DNA from: Heterocephalus glaber
Lineage: Eukaryota; Chordata; Mammalia; Rodentia; Bathyergidae
Assembly: GCF_000247695.1 (NCBI RefSeq)
Contig: NW_004624748.1
Coordinates: 2,958,490-3,022,489, forward strand
Direction: 5' to 3'
Length of the DNA stretch: 64,000 nucleotides
The translations under genes were made by a program, and so were the position numbers. Shown here one piece after another: positions 25,301-37,300 of the stretch. The notes under the pieces are model-generated. The model made no database searches, was not told the DNA's origin, and saw only the letters and a list, made by a program, of their open reading frames with translations. Within the stretch, counting starts at the first letter, position 1. The number at the start of each line of letters is the position of its first letter.

Positions 25301-28300
25301 TTTTCCATTTTGCTTTTAGTACTAAGAAACCCCAAGTCAAATTTGGGACCTACTTTGGGAAAAGGGCTGTCCAATTGAACTTTCTGCCGTGAAGGAAATT
25401 TTCTGTCTCTGCATGGTTCAATATGGTAGCTGTTAGCCACAAGTGGCTGCTGAGCATCTGAAATATATTTAGCATGACTAAGAAATAACATCTTAAATTT
25501 AGCTTAAAATTTAAATTTCAGTGGCCACACATGGCTAGTGACTACCATGAACAGCACTGCTCTGGAAAGTATATAGAAAATTACATGCTTTCCAGATGTT
25601 GCACATGGTTAATCTTATTTTTCTATCAACATTTGGTCTTTCTTCAAATTCTTCTATAGCTATTTTTGGGGGTTAATTTTCTTGTGTAGTATATATCTTG
25701 GTCAGCCATTTTAAGTTTCTTTTTCACAGTGTGAGATCTATTTATAAATTTAAAAAATACTAGAAAGATAACAGTTATATTCCCAACCCTTTAGTATAAT
25801 AGAGATAATACCATGTTCATTTAGGGAAGAGAGTCTCACATGCAGGAGAGCAGCCTTTTCTTCTGTCTGTGTCTATGTTTTGTTTCTTTAGTTGTGTGCT
25901 ACTCACACAAATGTTTAATCCATGAAATTTGATGAGTTGTATGTTTATGACTTGTACACTTTGCTGTATGTATATTTATATTCCTCTCTTTTAAAAGTAA
26001 ACAAAAACATCTATAAGGAGAACCTAATGCATTCAAAGTTCAATGTCAGTTTAATACTATGGAAGTAGAAAGTTTTATTAAACACAGTCCTTAACTCCAC
26101 AAGGCTATAGTTTAGTATCACGAAGCATCAATGCATTTCTAAAATGCATGGATCTCTGATAACTCCTGATGCTAGTGACTTTCCACTCTCCCCTAAACTG
26201 GGCAACATCAAGAAGGAAGGAGAGATGAGTATCAGGAGAAGGATAGCTTTCCTCTCATCTTGTGAGATCTTGGTAAAAGATATCTCCTAATTCTTAAGCT
26301 CTTAAGCCTTTTTTTTTTTTTTTTGGTACTGGGGATCGAACTCAGGACCTTGCGCTTTTGAGGCAGGTGGGGTGCCACTGAGCTAAATCGCCAGCCAGTC
26401 TCCTAATTCTTATAAGGGGATGAGTGGCTTTTAGAAAAAGACAATCTCAGTTTTTCTCTTCCAGAGGAATTAAAAAGGGAGGAGTGAGTCTCTGATATAT
26501 GGAATATGAAATCCGTAGAGCAGGGTGAAAATGTAAAATACAATCTTTATTTTAACCAGGTGACTAAAAACTACTCAAGAATTTCTTCAATATATAACTG
26601 CATCCACTTTAACAAAAATTATCTTAATAGTAATAGATGAGAATAGACTTAGGGAGCAGATATTGGATTGCTAAAGAAAATGTGTATGAAAAGGTGTTCT
26701 CTGCACTGCTCTTCCCTCTGAGACCTGAATATCTTCATTTTGCTGAAGACTGAAATATAAATTTTTACTTTGAAAATGTAGGGGGATGGATAGGTGTATG
26801 TCTTATAGTAAAGCAGAAGGCTGCTCTCTGCAGCAGTGAGGATGAACAGTAACCTGTTTGCATGGTTATCAAGAGTCATGAGGGGGATACTTTTCATTTC
26901 TCTCCCTGTTAATTGAACATACTATTACTCAACAAAGGTCTGTAATCCCGAGTCCCAAGATATAAAACTTTTTTTTTCCTCTTTTGTGGATCTCCCTAAC
27001 TTCAAAAGCCTGCGCTGTATAGACTTTATAATCATTTAAATATGTAGATCTTTGAAATATTCTTTCAAAGTTTCCTTTGAGTAGAGCTCAGGCCAAGATT
27101 TCATACTCTGTTCTTTCATTTATGTTACCAGAAGGATCAAGAGAAGTTTTCCCATTACTAAGAAGAGGAAGAAATCAGAAATAATCATATTCATTTTGGT
27201 CTTTTAGAATAAACACAATCCTTTGCATTTCATTAACTTTTACTTGGTACAACTGTATTCTGCTTTGTATAAAGAATCAGTAGTTATCAGATGCAGAAGA
27301 AAAATTTTCTCACATTTCAAAGGGGATTATAGAGCAAATGCTAGCGCTCTGCTTACTGAACAATAAAGCAACATTATTCAGTTTCTTCAAAAGGAAGTCT
27401 GAAAATGATCTAGTTCCTGTGAATGGGTATCTCAAGGTGACCCTTCTGACTGGAGCAATGAGCCCTGGCTTTTGTTTGGACCAGCTATCAGAAATGCCAA
27501 ATCCTCATTTCATCTTATGATATGGGGATTATGATTGTGGAGTTTAGAGCCAAAACCAACAAAACCTGCAACTTTACCTGTAATTCCTGTAACCACAGTC
27601 AGCACTTTTGAAGCAATGCCCCCCAACTGACTATCACTTTTCTCTTTTCAGGCATGAAAACTAAGATGCTAGAGATTGAGGCTTTTCAGAATTACAAAGC
27701 CCTACACACCAGGAACTAACTTACCTATTAATTAGAGAATGTCTGGGTTGGAAAGCATTATCAGATAAGGGCAGGTGTAGGATATTCTTTAATCTCCATG
27801 GTGAATTTTAAATTCCAGAGCATATTATCTCTAATGAGTTTAGGACACCCCAGGTAAGGATCAGAGAAAAAAGGGGGCTGGTAATGCCAAGGTACTAGTG
27901 GTGGAAGGGCTGGGCCAGTCTTGTCTTTAAAATGTATTCACTCACCCTTCCTAGCTGAGTGAATCCAGAAGCTTCAAAGGCATGACTTTCCCTTTCAAAT
28001 CTTTATAAGGGCATCACTTTCCAAGGGTCCACAGAATGTTAATACCCTCCACCATCAGGGAGAAAGTAGGGAAAGGGCAGAAGGCAGGCAAAGGGAATAG
28101 GGGAAAGGGAACAGATGTCTGCCCTGTGGAATGTTAACGAACTTTGCACTTTTTAACCTTGAGTTTTCCTGAAGTTCCTTTGTAGGAGTGAAATGTACGT
28201 AGGCTAAAAACCGCCAAGTGTGAGGGAGCAGATTCAGGAATCTTTAATGGCAAGTTCCCCAGGTTAGGAGCTAGTGTGACATCTCCAGGAGGCATGGGTG

Positions 28301-31300
28301 GTGGTGGTGGTGGTGGTGGTGGGGCAGACTTGGTGGCTAAAACAACTAGGCACCTTTGCTAAGGCACTGGTGCTGTGACAACAGAATGTAAAGCACCACT
28401 GGGAGATGCCTTTTTGCCTTTGTTTGGACGGAATATAGACAGATCTTGACCTTGGTTTGGGATGGTCAGGGCCACTAATCTTTTTCCTAGCATGGCTCAG
28501 TAACAGGTAGGAAGCTTTCCAACAGAACTAACTGACTTGTTTTGCCCTCCCCTCAGTCAGACAGACAGTCAACCCAAGTACCTGCAGAAGGATCCTGTTG
28601 CCATCATGATCCTCTGTCTGCCAGCGCCCCTCACTGATGGGGCTACAGGGATTGGGCAGGAGAGGTACCAGCTCCCCAATGTCCTTTACCCGGAACTCCA
28701 GCACGGAGGAGTCGGTGGGCACCGGGCTCTGATCACAGGGCAGTCTTTTCAGGGAAAACTGGATGTCCACATCCAGATTGGAGAAAATGGGGAAGATGCA
28801 GAAGTCCGCTTTCCTCTGACTGGGGCTCCGGCGCAGGATCAGCTCATAGAACCGAAGGCTGTCTGCATAGCTGTCGTGGCGACAGTAGATAGTGAACCGC
28901 ACAATCTCCTTGCCATAGTGCACAGGCCGGATGGCCCACAGCGGGGTCCCAGGGGCCAGCATGAAGAAGTCCTGGCTGCAGGGCAGGTAGGGGAGGAACC
29001 GGCCGTGCACTCGCTCTGTGTGGTGGTGGCGCCAGGGCGGGCGCTGCAGCGTGCGGTGCAGCTGGAGGATCTGCTCCTCACCATACTCCTCCTGAAGGAA
29101 CAGTACCACGGCCAGTGCTGGCTGTGCGCCCTTGGGGGTTTTCCGACGCCTCCGGCCTGCCCTCTCTGACACACGGAACAGTGGGAGGTTGGGATGGATC
29201 CATGCCAAGACCTTGTCAATGGCTTCCTGCAGTGGCTGGGCCTCACCTGGGTCTGCGATGATGTGGATGCTTACCAGGAAAGGGTCCTGTGCCTCTTCTA
29301 GGGATAGCTCACCTGAAGGCATGGAATGAACAATGAACCAAGTGAATGAATGAATGGATAAATTGATCATTATTCCACAAAGGTGTCCAGTGATGACATG
29401 TACTTAGCAAGAAAAAAGCCAAGTTCTAACTGGACTTAATCCATGACCTATGATTTTCTGGTCTCAAATTTACACACAAAAACTACTATGGTTGCATCCA
29501 AGCATCCAGAGGAAAGGGTTATTGCCAGAATCGGTTCCCACACTGCACAGTGTTAGGAAAACGCTGGCCCTGCATTTCATCAGGTTGAGTGCACTTTCTA
29601 TTAGACAAGAGAAAGTCCAGCCTCTACTTTGGAAGGGATAACAGGCTAATAAGAGACCATGCTGTGGCATCACCAGCAGGCCATTTGGTTTTGCCTGGAA
29701 TGAACACAGTGCCTTACCTCATTAAAGTTCCCAACACCATGGTACCCTTCTTGTATGCTCACCTCACTGGTTTATTTTGCTCAGTCATTTAACAGACATG
29801 CAGGGACTCCCTCAGGCCCAAGTGGAGTGCAGACACATGTGCTTGCCTCTGGGCACTCACTCTAACTGAGAGATGAGGTGTCATGTCCACAGTTTCCCCC
29901 TTTTGGAGAGAGGGAGGCTGGTTGTGATTGTTGCTGAGACACAGGGAAGAACAGCCCAGGACAAGTGCCATGTTCTTGCTGTCTGCTGAAGCCTACTGGG
30001 GTAGAGGTTACTGGTGGGGGAAAGCATAGTGAGACCACAACTGCCCGGTCAGGCTGCCTTTGTGGGCACGCCCACCCAGAAGCCCACAGGTCCTGAATGG
30101 GCTGGGTACCCTCCCTGTGTCCTCTGGTAGGCATTTGCCAAGGGTGAAGCTGACTGTTTGACTTGGCAACATCTTCTCATGGGATGACGCAGTTTGCTGG
30201 CCACAGTGGCCTATTTCAAAAGAGGCTTTGTTTATCTGAATTCTGTGATAAATCTAATGGTAACCAAGATATCCTTAGGTCAGTTGTGACAAGGGAGACA
30301 ACACCGGAGTCATTTAGAATCTAGACCTGTCTATGTGTGCTCCATAATGTCCACTAATTGTTAGGTCTAGAATGATTAGTGGACAATAATTTCTCAGAAA
30401 TGGGATGTGCTTTTAGGAACCATAAGCTCGGTTAGTGCCCCAAATAAAAGATGGTTTTTTTGGTAGGTAAACAAGACATTCCTAGTGGGCTCATAAGTCC
30501 ATTTTACCATGTGCACCTACACTAGCATGGGTTTAATTTTGTTGGATCAAAACTTGTCTGAGTCAGGCATGGTAGCACATACCTGTAATCCCAGCCCTCC
30601 TGGAGGCTGAGGCAGGAAGACTGCAAGTTTGAGCCCAGCCTGGGCAGCTTAGTGACTTAGTGAGACCCTGTCTCAAAAAAAGTTAAAAAAATGCTGGAGA
30701 TGTAGTTCAGTGCAAAGGCTCCAAGTTCAATCCCCCGTAACACAAAAACAAGAATAATAAACATGTCTTAATTTTCATCCCAATCCTCACAGCTATATAT
30801 TGTTGCCTTCTTTCTTATTCAACCATTCCTTAAGCAAGCAATATATTCAAGGTACTAGGGAGACAAGGAAGCTGGCACCACTGGGGACTATGGGAGTCTG
30901 TCTACATAGACTCTGGCATGAACAGTGTACGTGAACCTATACAACCAAAGGTTGCAGCATTTTAAAGGACTATAAGCCACAGGTGAGGATTTCCTGAAAC
31001 ACAGATATAAAAAATTAAAATTTAATTTGATATATGCCTATAAGGAATGCAACACAATAGCACCTTGGGGTGGGGATTAGGTTCTAAAGTTATCATGGGG
31101 TTAGGATTACCTATAGACAATATTAACACTGACAGTCCCCTTAACTTCCAGTAAAGCACAGGATGGCACTGACCCGCAACAAGACAACACAACCAGATGT
31201 GCAAATGTTTCTTTGGTTAGAACCCATATGAAAGGGCTGCAAGGGCAGGCACAACAGAATAGCCTACTTCTTTTTTTTTTTTTCCAGTACCAGGGATCGA

Positions 31301-34300
31301 ACTCAGGACCTTGTGCTTGTAAGGCAGGTGTGGTGCCACTGAACTAAATCCCAGGCCCCTGGTCTGCTTGACAGACACTAAACCTCCACTCTACAAACCA
31401 AACCTACATTGTATAAGAGGATTTCAGGAGCTGAACAGCTTCTGGAACCTAAGAATGACTAAAGTGGTCCCAGTGCTTTCATAGTCATGGAGTAGAATGG
31501 CAGGTAGAATTAGTCCAACTGTCCTGTCTTCTTCCCTCCTGGCTGAGCATGTATTCCTGAATTTGTAGGAGTTAAATATGAGCATGATTCAATTCTGATT
31601 TACTACCATGTAACAAAGGAAGAAGCAACTCTTTTCTCTCTAGCACTTCTGAGAAGGCTTTCTGGGAGATACCAGGTGAACTGGGTCTTGAAGGGTAAAC
31701 TCACTTAAAATAAACCCAAATGTGGGAGAGATTGCTGCAGCAGGAGGGAGACTATTTATGAAGGCACAGAACTGTGCAAAAACAAGCACATTTGGAAGGG
31801 GGTGATGAATGATTCTGAAACATGGCAACAGATGCAACTGGAAAAAAAATTGGAGGCAAGTTCTGTAAGACTTGAGCTCAATTTCATAGGTGATGGAAGT
31901 TTTTCATACAGGAATGTCAGGATCAAGTCAGGGAGGAGGCTGACTACAGGTAAAGTGAGTAAAGTAAGGAGTTAGAGGATTAGTGAAGAGTCCAGCCAAA
32001 GAATAACAAGCACTTACTTGGCACAGTTTGCATTACTGGCCCTAGCTTTTTTGTCCTATGCTATGTTTTGCCTCTCTGTCACATGACTTTGTAGTTCTTC
32101 TCACTAAATGTGTGATGTGCAATCCCCACTTCCCCTTTGACACTGGAGTAGACTACGTGTTCAGGTTTGGCCAATAGAAAGTGAGCTGGACACATGTTTT
32201 GGCTTGCCTTCCCATGCTTCTGACATTTCTACGAGAAGAACTGGCTTGAGCTATCCCACTAGTCCCAGGAGGAGGATGAGATACATGGAGCAGAGCTAGC
32301 TCAGCTGAGCTGAGCCTAGATCAAACAAAGGCACACAGTAAGAACTACCCAGCTGAGTCTGGTCTAGATTAGCTGACCCAAGATACACACGGGAAATAAC
32401 AAATAACTGTCGTTTCAAGCCAGGAATCTGGGTGTAGTTGTTACACAGCAGTACTTAGAGATGCACACAGAATCAGTGGGTAAATAGAAAATGCATAGAG
32501 TTACAGATTATTTAGGAGGCACACCTGACAGGCCTTGGAACTGACAGGTGTGAGCAGATGTTATACAAAATGAATATACCTTGATATTTCTGGCTTGAGT
32601 AACTGGTCTTGCGTTATATTGTACAGACAGAAAACAGAGGCAGAAAGGCAGAGGTTTTGGGCGGCGGGGGGAGTGAGAAAAGGAGTTCTACTTTGGTCAC
32701 TTGGCTTGAAATGTATGATAACTTCTAGGAGGGATGTCCTTTTGGCAACTGGACCTTTGTGTTGCTGAGGTGATAGGCTGAACTTAAAGATGGATCTGTT
32801 ACCTTCTGTGACTTGATTGTCAACCATGATTGGCTTGAGAGACACCCAGATTAGTGACACATACCTCTGAGTGTGTGTAGGGGGATCACAGCGGGTGTGA
32901 CCTTGGGGACTGTATCAGGTGTCTGGCCCTTATTCTCTGGTGCTTTTTCCCTTTGCTCTGGTTCTTGGCTGCCACAATGTGAGCAGCTTTGCTTCACACA
33001 CTCTTCTACATATTTCTACCATGGAGCCAGCCAATCATGGACTGAAACCTCTGAAACCATGAGCCACATAAACTATTTCCTCCTTTAAATTGTGTATGTC
33101 AGGCAGTTCATCCCAGCAATGAGAAAGCTGACTTATACATCTTTAGGCCATATTCTTGCTTTTTTGCAGTTATCTGCTACGTGTGTGTGCCCCATACTGA
33201 TTTGAATCATGAAAACTCATCATGATGACTTAGAGAAAACAATCAGAACTCAGAAATCATTCTGGCCCTTTTCTTTACTTGTTCTTTCTGCCCACTTGAC
33301 TTCTGTTTCACTGAGCATTAACACCATTATCAGCAGATATGTCACTGAAGAAAAGGTAGTGGAGATACAAATCAGTGAAATTATCACCAGTTACTCTATA
33401 ACAAAGATGCCACCATCACTAAAATATAGATTTCCCTCTTCCATGGTGCCTGGAACTCTCTCAACAGTGACACGTTAGCTAACACACATCCTTTTTCAGA
33501 GTTCTACATTTATGAGCTCATTTAATCCTTTCAGAAATTCTGGAAGGGGATGCTACCCTTGTTTTCATTTCAGACAGCAGGAAATTGGGGCACAGAGAGG
33601 CAAAGTCATCTGCCAAAGGCACACAGAGCAAGTGGCTGAGCACTCACTGCAGCACTGAGGACTGTGCACCATTGTTTCTCTTCCTCTCTGCTAAACCCAT
33701 TTCACAGAGGGAGGGTTAGTTGCCACTCTCATCCATGTCCTTGAGGTACCTTGCTCCTTCCTCTCTGTGGCTCTGCCTCCTGCTGGCTGCCTTCCTATAG
33801 CTGGCTAGCTTTCTATAGGGGACCACCAATAGCTCTGTGTCTTGGACATCCATTTAAGTCTCTTTCCTCTGGCCCTGGTCTCAGAGGAAGAATACACCAT
33901 GCTGTCACCCTGCTGGGACATGCCAAGGTCCTTACATCTCTGCACTGCCCTCAAGGGTGACTGAAACAAACTGGCACCCAGGTGTGTACACTAGGGAAAG
34001 AAAAGCAGAACAGTGACCTCAAGAAAGCCTGTAGCTGGTGGGGGCAGGGGCAGGGGAGAGGCCAGGGTGTGAAGAGGGGGAGGTGGTATTTGAGTTGTCA
34101 GGGCTCTCAGCCTTGTGCCACCTCCAGCAGTAGCACAAAGGTTTCCAAGGGAAACAAGGGCAGTAACAAGGGCCATGCTAAAGCCTGCATGGATGAGTGA
34201 ATGTTTACAGCTCTGCAAATGGGCAGGCTGCTCAGCCTCAGAGCGGGGACCAGCCTGAAAGGCATTCCACTGGGCCCCAGAGCAATTGGCAGTTGGGTAT

Positions 34301-37300
34301 GCGGCCAAGAGCAAGCAGGCAAAGGAGGCCAAGACTTGCCTGGCCCCCTGGTACCACGTAAACCAAGGAGATGTATGTGGTGAAAATCCTACCCCAGAAG
34401 AGCGAAGGAGGTGCGACAATGGCATTAGTATGCTGTGGCCATCTCTAGCACGGCCCAGTGCACAGGACTCAAAAAACCACAGAAAGCAGTTCCCAACTGT
34501 CATCAGGTGCTAGGGTTACACATGGCTCAGGGAAATCTGTTTCTACAGAGCTGCCTGGGGAACCAAGTATTTGAGGGGAGGGAGAGAAAATGTGAATAAT
34601 TAATTGTCATGAAAAGCCTCTAGGCTTCCCTGGAGAAGTAGAGACGATGCACCTGTGGGATGTGCTCCTCCTTTATCATATCTATTACCTGTCTTCTCCA
34701 AGGACCGCACAGAGCACCTGTTCCTTCAGGGCAAAGCAGATCAGACTGCAGCCAGGCAGTGGGAATGACCTGCTGGTTAGAGGATGGAGCCCATCACATA
34801 GTCTCAAGCAGGCTTCCAAAAAGGAAAAGGAAGACTCTCTCGTGGGATGGACAATGAGAGTTTCCATTGATAAAGTAAAACAAAAACAACTTCAAGGAAA
34901 GCACTGTACAAGGCAAGGCAGAAAGTGCTAAATTAGCCCAGGTATTCACTACCTCCCACCCCCAATGTTACACATCTCCCTTTTTTGCCACCTAAATTTA
35001 ACAGAAAAATTTTAACAATAAGCATTTACTAAGTGCTCATTATGTGCCAGACATTGTCCTAAAAGCTTTACATGTATTATCTGATTTAATGTTTAAAACA
35101 ATGCTATGATAGAGGTGTATATTCCCCTCCTTTTTGCAGCTGAAACGTTAACTGACTTGCTCAAGCTGTTTAGCAAGAGAAGAGTAGCTTAGGCTGTCTG
35201 AGCCCCAAACCTCCCCACTAGTACACTGTTACTTCACAGCCCACCATCCTTATATTCAACCTGTTGGCTATTTCCCCAGAACCTCAGCCTGCTTGGCTGG
35301 GGCTCCGAACCTATGCCTTGGCTCCCTCAGCCAACTTGGTGGGTGATCCTGCTGTGACTAGACTGACCATTGGCTTAGGAGGGCATCTTTTGCTGAGTGC
35401 TACCAGGCCAGGGCAGAGGACCCAACCCTTCTACCTATTGGCAGACTTCTGGATGCTGGATTGCTGCTTCGCTACCTCAGTGCTGCCTGCATCAGCCCCC
35501 TCTCTGTCATTCTCTGCAGCCCAGAGCTTCACATCAGCCTCACCTGTGCTGTCCCTCTACCAGTCTGGTGCCACTAACCAACACTGGCCACTAGTATGTC
35601 CCCAAAGCATTGACTTCCCAGAAGTGGGCATGTGCAATTGAAGATCAAGGTGTCTCATTTCAAAGGATTGCCTGAAGTAATCTTAGGATATGACAAGGTT
35701 AGATACCTCTTTCTAGAATTTTTGAGTAACAACTGATATCACTGTCATTTTATCCATAGGTTGACACTCACACTTTGCAATTCAGTTGTAATCATTTACT
35801 TAATCAAAAAATGTTTATTGAGCACCTACAATGTGTCAGGCACTGAAGGATACAATGGTGAATAAAAAGTCTCTGCTTTCACAGACCTTATAGCCTAGTG
35901 GGGCAGAGAGATGATAAATATACATAATGGAGTTTGGTAGCTGTAGACACTTTACTAAACAAACACATGTTCAATGTGGGCATGATAACAGGTTTCCAAA
36001 GCAGCAGCCAGAAGCATTTACCATTAACTGAAAAAATCACCATGCACCCTTCCAGTGCCAAAAGTACTGCCAACACCTGTGTCCTATGAACTCCCAGAGG
36101 GCTGAAGGAATCAGAGCAAGGGCACCTCCTGCTGCTGGGAGCTGTCTGGTGTAAGGCGGCTGGCCTCGCAGCCTGATTTGAGGCCATATAAGCTCATATG
36201 CCTGAGGGTGAATAAACTCTATTTGAATTTCTAAAGCTCCTTTTGGTGGCACTGAATAAATCTGGAGCTTGGATACAAGTAAGCCAGCCAGATCCACTTG
36301 ACCCAGTGGCAGAAAACCCAGGTGAGGTGAAAATCAGACTCATACCAAAGACATTCCCTAGGCTTCAAACAGGCTCAATCTGAACATGAATGTTGCGTGG
36401 GAAGAAAGCCAGGAAAAGGCTCTAGAATTCTCCAAGGAGGACAAAATCCACAGAGGGCCACTGTCTCCTATGAAGTGGTATAGTCATCCCACAATGCCAG
36501 AAATAAATGTCCTCAGAAAGGAGCTTCCATGTTGCTTCTTGGAAGAGTCTATTCACTCAGAATCTAGTAAATAACTTGCTTTCTTTGAATTTTTTCCCAG
36601 TTTTTAAAGCCAGTTCTTTAAACCTCTGAATTAACAAGAAAGTCTGTAACCAATTCCCTTATCCCACCAGGATTTAATTGTTGGTGATTTTATAATTTCA
36701 AAAAAGCCATTAGTTGACCTGCAACTTTGGACTGTTAAAGTGGCAAGGCTGGTCCCAGTGCTACGCCCAAATAAAGCCCAAATCAGATGCTGAGTTAGGA
36801 ATCATGGTACATGGTGGCAGTGAGGTGAGATATATACCATATATATATATGATATATACCCATATACATGATATATATGGTATATTTTTTCTATAGCGGG
36901 TCCAAATTGTGTTTACAATGCAGATAATATAGTTCTTTTCCCTTGGCCTGAATTCCCAGAACTTTTCTGCAACTAAAGAATTGAACACAGGCTGAAATGG
37001 TTAAGCTGAAACCTGTATTACTTCCACTTGGCAAAGGAGAAGAATAAGTAATCTTTCTGATCCTTGAGCCCTTTCAAGCTTTTGTAAGGGGGACGCTTTT
37101 GCTCTAACTCCAGTTATTCCACTGCTCTCTCAATTTTCATCATCTGCTGCAGAACAATGTCAGGGGCCTGCATGTCTGATTTGTACTCTTGAGCTCATTC
37201 TGAAAGGAGGATACTATTAAGAGAAATAATATAGAAAGTAAGGCAGATACTTCGGATGCCCTGGGTATTTTCCACTTGGAGATGGGACATCCATTTCACT

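Larger units (their letters stand above)
8363..28581 (-). other. FAM124A: FAM124A intron 3 (20219 nt)
   Basis: The donor is CAG|GTACTT at 28581 and the acceptor CCCTGCAG ending at 8363. It holds a B1 SINE next to exon 4, a compound AT/GT microsatellite, a MaLR-type LTR, an antisense L1 ORF2-region fragment, several ID-like SINEs with target duplications, B1-ID dimers, a mariner-like remnant and a MIR. The stretches 11060-14340, 15450-18110, 20700-22530 and 23650-26300 contain only short frames with no domain or homology I recognise. Confidence 0.85.

Noticed and set aside
28537..29169. 210-codon plus-strand open frame
   Set aside because: It lies exactly opposite FAM124A exon 3; the exon's GC-rich codons leave the antisense frame open. 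It has no domain and no independent support.
29313..29370. ATG upstream of exon 3 as the FAM124A start
   Set aside because: It lies in intron 2. The acceptor CTTCAG|GTGAGC at 29312 and in-phase exons 1 and 2 with the expected N terminus show the true start is at 58216.
33991..34503. 170-codon minus-strand frame in intron 2
   Set aside because: No domain, no family resemblance, compositionally biased (Leu/Ala/Pro/Ser), and no splice or promoter signal that would make it a gene.
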